This document shows, piece by piece, positions 1-8,611 of a stretch of DNA of 35,470 bases. The stretch is from Paraglomus occultum (taxonomy: Eukaryota > Glomeromycota > Glomeromycetes > Paraglomerales > Paraglomeraceae), in the NCBI GenBank assembly GCA_910592205.1, contig CAJVPJ010000201.1, positions 1 through 35,470 of the forward strand, read 5' to 3'. Each line of letters begins with the position of its first letter. The first letter of the stretch is position 1. The translations under genes and the position numbers were made by a program. Under the pieces are notes generated by a model that saw only the letters and a program-made list of their open reading frames with translations, was not told where the DNA came from and did no database searches.

Positions 1-181
1 AAATTTGCATCAATAGGGGGTTGCAATAGGAGTAACTGACGCCGGAGCAAGAATTTCATATATAAAAATCGTGATCGGCATGCTGATCATCACTATTGAC
101 AACATTTCGAACCCCTGTACGGGGACATGTCCCATGACTGATAACGGTTTTTAATATTAACGTTTTTTTAACAAACGAAAA
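1..181 (+). promoter_or_regulatory. 5' flank of the Crinkler-type gene
   Basis: No coding signal is visible. The stretch holds a 12-base perfect palindrome (GGGACATGTCCC) at about 122-133 and a perfect TTAATATTAA palindrome at 151-160, about 20 bases before the start codon at 182. The palindromes are seen directly. A promoter role is inferred from position only. Confidence 0.3.
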
Positions 182-2641
182 ATGGCCGAAGAAGCAAGAC
201 AAGGATTACGGAAGCTGGAGAACGAGTTGGAGGAGTTTAAGACGAGTGGAAAGTTGAAGAGGCTTGACAACTTGAAGAGAGGAATAGTGCAGGAAGACTA
301 TGAAGGCGAGAAGAAGGATCTTGAAGACGAGAAAAAGGAGTTGGAAAAAAGAAGAAATACATGGGAGAGTGCGTTGGCAGACGTGCTGCGCATTACCTCT
401 CAACCAGGTAATAGTAACGATTTTGTGACTCGTTGGGGACATAGAGTAGTGTGTGCATACATAAGAGAATACAAATCAACAATTTTTTTCATTGCGGCCA
501 ATATCTGCTATTTATTGCATGATGTTCTTGTTTTATTGAATACGTGCTATATGCGTACACATTGCACTTTGCTCACTAATATTTATCGTTTTGTCGCTAC
601 AATTTATCCGTCAACAAATCAAACTTTGCTCCATTTCGTCGGACTCATGTGGGACGTCGACGCTCACGATCATCCTCATCGTCATCCTATCAAGCAGCAC
701 GTAAGAGTAAGTCTGTACAGAATATTTCTCTTTTTATTTATGAGTTCTTCAGGAGACCTGGGTTCATATTGGGGAATTTCTTGTCTGATCTTATCCAGGG
801 ATACGCACATTTTGCGCCAGCTAACGGAGCATACCCGGAGTCCCACTTCTACATTGAGAACACAGACGTGATCGAAAGGCTGGGCACGCTTCTGTTCGAT
901 CGAAAGTTTTGCCTCGTATGTGGGCACAGACAGAGCGGGAAATCGACCATTGCATTTGCTCTGAGGCGGTGGCTTTACAGCTGTTCATGGGCGTCCAATT
1001 TTGCAATATGCTACATATCTTTCAATAGTGGAGTTGTATTCGACGAGGGAGTCGAAAAGTTCTGGTGGTCGATGCTTGACTCGTTACGTGTCGCAGATCG
1101 AAATGTATTTTCTTTCGATAATAGTAAGGGGATCGCAACATCAACTACCTTCAAGGAATTCTTCTCGAAGACATGTTCTTATTCGCGAAAGCTTACAATT
1201 CTTATCATCGATGAGGCATCGAAAATGTATGATTTAGGCAAGAAAAATGTCAACGTCAACACTGACAAGATTATTAACGAATTCATCGCGACATTGCGGG
1301 ATCTTAAAGATGACCGTGATCAGTACTGGTTGTACTCTGTCATGCTGCTGGGCACCGAGTCAGTCAGGGAGGTCCTGGCCACCCGTCAAAGGCCTGGATC
1401 GTCTTCGTTAATATCTCCATTCTCTGCGGAGACGAGTTTCGGCATGGTCCGGTTTACAGTAAACGAGATTGAGGATCTGCTTCGCCAGTTTTCCGAGGAA
1501 AACGGGTTCCAGCTCGATCTAGCTGAAATTGCTGCAGACATTTTCCATCTCACCTTTGGACATAAGGGACTTGTTGGCTTATGCGGACATTATCTCGAGT
1601 ACTTTGTTGTGAAAGGCAAACGCAGTGTTTCGTTCGATGACTGGACGAAACACACTATTGTTGATTTACCCATATTTGTAACGGGACAGGCAACTTACTA
1701 TTCTATCATTCGAGCACTCAGACACCTTTCGGTGACTCAGACGAGGATTCTTGGCCTGGTCCTCCGCGATGGAACCCATATAGCTTTTCGGGTGAGTCTT
1801 GTTTCGCCTTTGTTCTATGATGCATTTAGGCTGATACATTTTCCCTACCGTTGATCAAGGACGATGATGATGTGAAGTTCCTACTAGCGGAGGGAATGGT
1901 AATAATTCAGAAACAACTGAATATTTAAGAGGTTATAATCCAGTGTTCCGCACCCCTTCTTCGGAGCATGATGCTTTCACACATAAGTGGGCCTAGAGTC
2001 GACCTAACCGAAAATGTGCCAGATGTTAATGTTCTTGATGTACAGTGGTTGCTGGAGCGTACCATCGAAGTGAGTAGTTGTGGAAAACGTTTGCATCAGG
2101 ACAAAACACATTTAATTGACTATATGCTTCGTTTATGCAGAACCTATCCATTCAGCATATATTCTCTGAGCAGACCGCCAATGCAAACAGCTATCCGTCT
2201 GACTACGCGTTTCAGTTCGAATTTATCACAGTCTTCAAGTGCCTGCTTTCTCGGGCCCATCCACATCTTCTCTACCGCGTTCTTCCCGAGGCGAAAGAGT
2301 TTGATGAAGATGGTAGGTGGCATCAGCGACTAGACATACTTCTTCGTAATGGCAACCAACCTGCATATGGATTTGAACTCGTCGTTGCGGCGAGTAGGAC
2401 TGAGTTTGACAAACACTGCGTACGTGCTAACGAGTACGGTCGAAACCATAGCTGTTCCATGTACATGGTGAATCTCTGCGCCAACGAGAAGCTGGCAGGG
2501 TACTTTGGACCGAGAAACGTAGCGATTACTCCAGTACATGTGATTTTAGATGTGAAAAGGGAAGTTGCACATCTGGTATTTGAAAACAGAAAAAAGTCTG
2601 TGTCAATCAAGGGTGGTGCGTGGCAAGTGGTCTTTGAATAA
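182..2641 (+). CDS. Crinkler-type protein: coiled coil, P-loop NTPase, PD-(D/E)XK-like nuclease
   Basis: Five exons join in one frame (182-407, 698-1791, 1830-1898, 1944-2069, 2141-2641) to give about 671 residues. Residues 1-70 are a Lys/Glu-rich coiled coil. The NTPase has Walker A GHRQSGKST (residues 151-159), a Walker B-like LIIDE (244-248) and a sensor-like LLGTES (292-297). The last exon has the look of a restriction-endonuclease fold: D570 in RLDILL and E584 in GFELVV, though the usual lysine two residues on is not obvious. NTPase plus nuclease is the known architecture of eukaryotic Crinkler/CR effectors, proposed to act on host or rival nuclear DNA. All introns except the first (290 nt) are short with GT-AG ends. 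No signal peptide is seen. Target and role here are unknown. I am confident of the NTPase and less so of nuclease activity. Transposon debris lies next to it. Confidence 0.75.
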
Positions 2642-3430
2642 ATCCTCGCTTATTATTACATGAGCGAAGTCTGGACAAACGTATAGCTTTTTGAGTCCAC
2701 TAACTCTTATGGAACTTTCACCAAGGGTATCTCAGGTTTGACTGTATTTGCATTTAAGGTCTGTTATCTCGTGTATTGCATTTCAACAAAGAATTCGTTG
2801 CATTAACAAAATATTACAGAAGTATGTAAAGAATAATGAACTGCTCCCCTACTTGCATAGATTCCGCAACATCATTATACGGATAAAATGGCAATAGACA
2901 TTGACGCAGTTATTAGGGTGTTTGACATGAAGTAGCTATTCAGCTTGTGAGGAAAAAGGGAAGGGGATATGGACTAGTTACAACACACTTTTAATTCTTT
3001 ATCATGCGAATCGTGATTTTTTGCTTCTTCAGGTGCAATGGTACAAACTTGCTGTCAATTTATTGCTTTTGATGTATCAGGTGAGTTTCTGCTAACAACA
3101 ATGTATTTGAGTACCATGATTAAAATTAGCATGTCATTAATATAAATGAATAAAGTAAGAAACGCTATTGCTCAATAATAATAAGGAAATTAATGGTGTT
3201 GTTTGTATAAATTATCATCTCGAACGAGGACACTTATAATTTACGCGTACATAGTAAAGACAACAATAAAATATGTACGTAAAAATCATAAATCGTGTGA
3301 TTATATTGATTGCAAGTGCGTGTAAGAACACCCTTACATATTGCCCTTCTTTTTTCGTTTTTTGAAAATAGCTTATCACAAATAGTAAATCGAAAGAAAC
3401 TCCGTAAAAATAAACAAAACTATTAACCAT
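2642..3430. other. Spacer with no recognisable gene
   Basis: AT-rich sequence with many stops in all frames. It should hold the 3' UTR of the Crinkler-type gene. A 71-codon minus-strand ORF at 3215-3430 has low-complexity, hydrophobic composition and no family resemblance, so I do not call it a gene. Confidence 0.4.
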
Positions 3431-3439
3431 AAAATTTAC

Positions 3440-3790
3440 ATAGGATTACCCGTATATGGAAAATTATAATTATAGCGGTTCGACTGAATATGAAAAAGCC
3501 GTTTCTTGGAGATAGGTGCAATTGCGATTGTTCAAAAGCGATTCCGCGAGAAAAGCTTGCCGAATTACGTGAAGCGCTCTAGATTGGAACAAGATATATT
3601 TTTAATGGCGCAGTTGAAAGCAATAAATGGTGGGGAGATAACTACCAGCCGACATCTTAAAGAGCAAATGCGTACCAATAAGTGAACGTTTTACTACTGA
3701 GATCGCAATACGCCGCTTTGTCAAAAAATGTATGCTAATATGTTAGGAATTGGTCGCAGCGAATGCTATAATTTTTTGTTTCATCATGTG
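3440..3790 (+). mobile_element. Degenerate transposase fragment, N-terminal part
   Basis: Translation shows a Cys-rich start (CNCDCSKAIPREKLAEL), a one-base frame change, then LEQDIFLMAQLKAINGGE, then two TGA codons and NTPLCQKMYANMLGIGR. I recognise this pattern from a transposase-like family repeated many times in Glomeromycota genomes; that recall is not checked here. The fragment stops abruptly at the left arm of the inverted repeat, so the middle and C-terminal parts are missing. The minus-strand fragment at 4602-5260 looks like the C-terminal part of the same family. The two TGA codons sit where the family probably has Arg and Trp codons. This copy cannot encode a working protein. Confidence 0.5.
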
Positions 3791-3981
3791 TTGGTGTTAA
3801 TATTAATGCTCATTTATTGTTTATGATTTTCGTTCTTGTTGGTAAGTTTCATAATAATAAGTTATTTTTTCTCGATCTAGATATTTCTCGAGAACTTTGG
3901 TAACATTGAATTTGAAAACATAGGGAGCAATTTTTTCACCTTGAGCTTTTTTTCAAAATACTTCTAATACTTGGGTTCCAT
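3790..3981 (-). pseudogene. Broken copy of the small transposon ORF (left arm)
   Basis: Read on the minus strand, this encodes IRSILKK then QGEKIAPYVFK, nearly identical to the plus-strand ORF in the right arm. It has a one-base length change in an A-run after ILKK and lacks about 11 bases after its ATG (3981), so the frame is broken. Most differences from the right-arm copy are synonymous, so the sequence was once under selection as protein. Family and function are not recognised. Confidence 0.55.
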
Positions 3982-4368
3982 GTTGATTTGATGTAAATTC
4001 GTTTCATATTATATTTTTATATAGAGATAATCCTATATATTAACCCTGTTATGGTTTATATTCATCACATTCTGGTATGATAAAGTGAACATTAAATTAA
4101 TCAGTCCATAAGTTATGAATGAGCACCATTATTACTTTTCAAAACGTCAGTCACACTGGTCAATTTTACAGCCACATCATAATCAGCCCCTCATTTATAC
4201 GGGGCATACTGCAACAAAACCAGACAAAGTGAACATTTGATTAAATAATGATGTGACTAAAATTGAGGAATATAAACCATAACAGGAGTAATATTAATAT
4301 AGGATTACCTCTATTACTATATAAAAATAAAGTATATGAAGCTAATTTACTATTACATTAAATCCACC

Positions 4369-4589
4369 ATGGAACCAAAGAATTACAGCACTATTAGAAG
4401 CATTCTAAAAAAAACTCAAGGAGAGAAAATTGCTCCATACGTTTTTAAAACCAATGACACCCAAACTCTCCAGCAATCTCTAGATCAAGAAAAATTTACT
4501 TATGAAATTTATCAAGAGGAACGAAAAATTATAATGAATTAATCTCAACTTATGATAAACCAAAAAAGAAAAAAAGCCTGGCAGAATAA
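4369..4589 (+). pseudogene. Small transposon ORF (right arm), near intact
   Basis: The ORF starts with MEPKNYST and runs through RSILKKTQGEKIAPYVFK. A stop at 4540-4542 ends the open frame. A one-base shift just before it continues into NELISTYDKPKKKKSLAE and a stop at 4587-4589. The lysine-rich tail may be a nuclear-localisation or DNA-binding tail, but no domain is recognised. It ends about 12 bases from the convergent transposase C-terminus on the other strand, as in a compact two-ORF transposon. An in-frame ATG also exists at 4336. It is matched by the broken copy in the left arm. Confidence 0.5.
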
Positions 4590-4601
4590 ACAACCAAATT
4601 A

Positions 4602-5260
4602 TTGTTAATCATCATCCTCTTCTTATTGTAATCCAAAGGAGGCGGAGTTAGAACCAAAATAGAAAAAGATTTAATTTCTTTGGTAATTTCAGCAACATTT
4701 GCTTTTCTGGTTTTCAATAAGTTAAATTTAGTATACGAACCATTAGCAACCAGCTGAGCTTTGACGACTCCTGGATAAGCTGTTTCGAATACAAAATGCT
4801 GATATTTTTGTAAACCACTCAATTTCTTAAAGAAAATTCCCAACATCGAATTAAGATCTAAATATTGGAAGCTGTCATAACGCTGGGCCTTGTTTAATCC
4901 AGCTGTACTCGATTTTTTTCACAATCTCAACAATATGATCCACACAATCTACAGTCGTTTTGCGGTATAGTTTCTTAATTAACCCAAAACTACCATCACA
5001 CTTAAATTCGGTATGTCCAACTGCTTTCCATAGTACAGTTGGCGATTTGACCAATAGTAGTACGTAGAAATGTGAATAAAAATGGTTTGGCTTACGGCCA
5101 ATTCTCTAGCCATTGATCGAGCACCCACATTGTCCATCGAACAGCTAGCTGATTTAGTAGATGTACAGAATTGAAAACAAAGCTTCGGATAAAAACCGTG
5201 TTTCATTATGGAGATCGTGAAAATCATTGCTCATCCAAACAAATTCTTGGTATTGACACG
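4602..5260 (-). mobile_element. Degenerate transposase fragment, C-terminal part
   Basis: The minus strand shows SPTVLWKAVGHTEFKCDGSFG, LIKKLYRKTTVDCVDHIVEI, a frame change in an A-run near 4915, then KAQRYDSFQYLD, FFKKLSGLQKYQHFVFE and LVLTPPPLDYNKK, ending in a short acidic tail in a shifted frame near 4602. Several frameshifts and stops separate the blocks. I associate this pattern with the same Glomeromycota-abundant transposase-like family as the fragment at 3440-3790 (recall only). The superfamily is not certain, and catalytic residues cannot be assigned. It faces the small ORF that ends at 4589. Confidence 0.5.
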
Positions 5261-5369
5261 TTTTTAGTAATATTTACTGTAAAAATTTGAAATAAAAAGG
5301 GTAGACCATCAATTCAACCCAATTAAATGGCCGAACATGACGTCTGCCTGTTTACTTTGTCTGGGTTTA

Positions 5370-6531
5370 ATAAACATGTCATTGTGCAGACATACTATAG
5401 ACTCGATTAGATAGTTACACATCCAACATATACGTTTTATGTTCAATTATCTCATCTTTATCAGGTTAAGCAAGTCTGCATTTTTCAGTTTTTGAACAAA
5501 AAGGTGTTAATAAGCCGATTTACCATACTAAGTGTAAAAGGTATTACCGTTATATTATATATTATATATAGCTGTAGTTGTATGTGTAACAATCTATTAC
5601 CACCGCAGCTTATAGTATATGGAGACTACCGATGAAAAAATTTTCATATGCTTGCATAAACGTATGACTAATCAATTGCAACTCCGGGGAGACTTTTTTG
5701 TTAATTTTTTCTTTGCTTGTGGAATGAAAGCGCATGGGTCGACTAGTTCAAGAAAGGCATTATACCCCCTCAACTGCCACTGATTAAACTTTACACAGAT
5801 GATCCGATAAATTCGTACACGTCTTTCGTATTAATATTAACGATTAAACTTGTAGAACCAATTTCTTATTAGGGACAATCACCTTATTGTACAACACAAA
5901 GATTTGCTGTTTCCATCCCCAGAGTCGATCTCGTGACCCAAAGAGTTGCCAGCCCGATAACAGCAGATTACATGCAACAAGCATATAAGTAAAGATTAAG
6001 CAGATCTGTAGAATGTGAGTACAGCGACCTGCATATTACAACAATGGCTATTCTTTGCTCCAGACTGCGTGTATTTCGTCTGATTGGCACTTTTGCAATT
6101 CCCCCGCTATTCAATGCAAGCTTGCTGCCAATAAACAATCGTCCATGTATCATTTTAGGTGTTGTAATAAATGTCGTACGATCGATTGAATTCCGGAAAA
6201 GTGTACTCTTTGATAGAAACCGCGAGATGCTCGCCTGATGCTCTCACCCTAATATAAAAGTATAAAATGGGATAATGAACCGATAAAGTCATCAGCATAA
6301 AGCTTTCATGATATAATAATTCATTTACTTAATTAAACAAAAATCTTTCGGACAATTCTATTTATTATTATTATTATTATTGTCATTATAATTATTGTTA
6401 TCGTCTTCTAAAAACGGTTTTCCTACTGCCTTTCCACTTTATTATTTTCGCCAAGAAACGTTAGTAAAGAATTAGACTAGTATATTTGCACAGTAAAAAA
6501 AATAGCCAATAAATTCTCTCCATAAACAACC
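5370..6531. other. Spacer with no convincing gene
   Basis: AT-rich, with low-complexity patches (TATATTATATATA near 5555) and a TTAATATTAA palindrome at 5831-5840. Two overlapping ORFs on opposite strands at 5968-6238 have no recognisable family. The last few hundred bases should hold the promoter of the DinB-like gene. Confidence 0.35.
6360..6382. repeat. ATT/TTA trinucleotide microsatellite
   Basis: A run of about seven TTA units in the spacer upstream of the DinB-like gene, followed by a less regular AT-rich tail. Confidence 0.8.
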
Positions 6532-7752
6532 ATGTTTTCAAAATTTCTATCCAAATTCGCTCTTCCAACCTTCCACCTGAATCATTCCTCTTCCACTCTG
6601 GTCGAGACAGTATATCCTGCCCCACCACTACCTTCCCGGACTATTCGATTTAGCATGATATCGACTGACGCATCCGAATCAGAAGTAAATTCGTGGTCTC
6701 CAGTGGACGAAGCGCCAACTCCTACTGAGATTAAAGAAATAATACCCTTGTTATCCATAAACGCTGAACATGAGACACACAGAGTTGCATTCAAGACATT
6801 GCAGCAATGTATCGATTTGTTAAGAACATTGCCAAGCGATGAAATTTATACTAGGGAGAGCAAGTTTGTGCCCAAGAGCACTATAGGAAAGCACGTTAGG
6901 TATGGCAACGTTTGAGGGTTTTTTGATATTACTTTATAGAAACCGGGGGATAAAATTTTAAAGAAACAGGCGTTTAAGAGTAACTAAAAGAGTAGCAAGA
7001 CTGTCACTATTTGTTTTTAGACATTTTTTTCTTGCTGCCTGCAAAGACAACATAGAATTGTTTCTATCTGGTTTTACACAAAATTTTAATCAACATTTTC
7101 TTCGCTTCAGGCACGTATACGATCACTTCCGACTATTATTCGAAAAGATACCGCACGTATCTGATGGCACCGACAGTGCATACTCTTCTGTATCTTCAGA
7201 AAAACTGAATGTCGATTGGCAAGTAGACTACGATAATAGGCTACGAAATGTAAGCTTATCGACCATCGTCGATTTGTCATTTTATGCTATATTCCCATGA
7301 TCGGACAATAGAATAATCAATATATATATATTCAGGTCCAACTAGAATTATCTCGTGCAGTGGCCATCAATCGCATGAAGGAAATACAACAGGCTATGAT
7401 CAACGAGTATGTTAACATACCACTTGACACTACCGTTCGTCTCCAGGCCACAATCGATTCTAGCATGCAGCAGGAACCAGTAGGGTTACTTACGACTTAT
7501 GGAAGAGAGTTGTGGTTTTGTTGTCATCATGCTGTAAGTAACATCTGAAAATAACTTGGTCTTTTGCTAGCTTTGTATTACAACCCGAGTCGGTTGACGC
7601 AATTATTACATATTGACTGGTTTGTTTTTGTTCAGATTCATCATTACGCTCTCATAAGAGTCATCTGCACTGAACTGAATATACACGTACCAGATGACTT
7701 TGGAATTGCCCCTTCCACTCTCAAGAGTCGCATGAAACAGTATTCGGAATAA
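6532..7752 (+). CDS. DinB/YfiT-like putative metal-dependent four-helix protein
   Basis: Four exons (6532-6899, 7111-7249, 7336-7533, 7636-7752) join in one frame to 273 residues. The DinB/YfiT superfamily signature is visible: an N-terminal helix ending HVRHVYDHFRLL (H121, H124, H128) and a C-terminal HHAIHHYAL (H233-H238) followed by a PDDFGIAPSTL block. In this superfamily histidines from these helices bind a divalent metal. Bacterial members include bacillithiol- or mycothiol-dependent transferases and DNA-damage-induced proteins of unknown function. The first 90 residues are Ser/Pro-rich and acidic and look unstructured. No secretion signal is clear. The substrate is unknown. The family is mainly bacterial, but phase-consistent GT-AG introns show the gene is resident in this genome. 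Confidence 0.75.
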
Positions 7753-8611
7753 ACTCGCAAAGCAGTTACCGTGCGAGAATGCAAGAGGAACTGGAATGCT
7801 ATATTTATATAAGAAATCACATCTCTGTATATAAAATTCCGATGTCGTAAATACGATGCCTTTATATTATTAAAGATTAGTTGTTGTGCACTTTCCAATG
7901 TTCTTTTGATTCTAGATTATATTTGTACACTATGATCTCTTGACATATACTTCGAACAATTGTACAATATTTTTTATTCAATAAGATTATATCATCAACA
8001 TTTGTTCGCTTCCCAAATTCTCAAAGAATCACTCATTGAACGTTTTACGATACCGATATCTTTAGCTAAAGTTCAAAGGTCCAAGCAATTATTAGTTCCG
8101 CGTCTCGTAAAGATCGACAGCGTTTTATTGTAGCAACGTCTTGAGACGCAGGCTATTTATAACGCCTTGTTTTGAAAAAAAGCTTTTCATTTCAACTTTA
8201 ACTAACTCGATGAGAATACTGGAGTGACTGGGCAGATGAAAATTCTTCGGACAGTTTCCAGATTGAAAAAAAGGGCTGTAATGTTGTTGGATACTTGTCT
8301 CGAGACATTGATTCGTGAAACGCGATTTGCCAGTTGATGTGTTTGGATATCGGTCCATTGAGACCTAATACCGGTATATAAATACAGTATGCTGAGAATG
8401 CACTGAATCACGGCAAACTTCCGCACGAATGCTCGTGATATTAAAGCGTGTGTTTCAACACTAATAAGAGTGAGTCGTCACTTTTATTGCGTTGACAATT
8501 GTCGAAAGAGATGCAAACAACTAAATACAACAATTCCTGGGCTGACAAACAAATGAGGCCTAGAGATCTGCACTGTGAATAAATAAAGGTCTATTATCCT
8601 TGTTTATACAT
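7753..8611. other. Convergent spacer, no gene seen
   Basis: The 3' ends of the DinB-like gene and RRP6 face each other here. Overlapping minus-strand ORFs at 8125-8426 have no family resemblance. Only 3' UTRs are expected. Confidence 0.4.

Larger units (their letters stand above)
3770..4590. repeat. Large diverged inverted repeat (head-to-head transposon ends)
   Basis: Sequence from about 3770 to 4066 matches the reverse complement of about 4265 to 4570. Matching landmarks include CTGTTATGGTTTATATTC (4048-4065) against GAATATAAACCATAACAG (about 4269-4286), the GATAATCCTATA / TATAGGATTACC pair, the CTTCTAATA / ATTAGAAG pair, and TTTTTCACCTTGAG against CTCAAGGAGAGAAAA. The centre (4067-4264) contains further paired blocks, CAATTTTACAGCCACATCAT against ATGATGTGACTAAAATTG. 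The arms differ by substitutions and small indels, so this is an old palindrome, not an assembly fold-back. The best reading is two copies of one transposon inserted head to head. Confidence 0.65.

Noticed and set aside
706-753. GTAAGT...CAG pairs inside the second Crinkler exon that look like an intron
   Set aside because: Splicing them breaks the frame into the NTPase domain, while the unspliced sequence stays open.
3215-3430. 71-codon minus-strand ORF
   Set aside because: Low-complexity hydrophobic translation in AT-rich spacer, no splice context and no family resemblance.
5968-6238. Overlapping 60-residue ORFs on both strands
   Set aside because: No motif, no clear gene structure, and both strands equally open, as expected by chance.
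8125-8426. Two overlapping minus-strand ORFs in the convergent spacer
   Set aside because: No family pattern; the area is expected to be 3' UTR.
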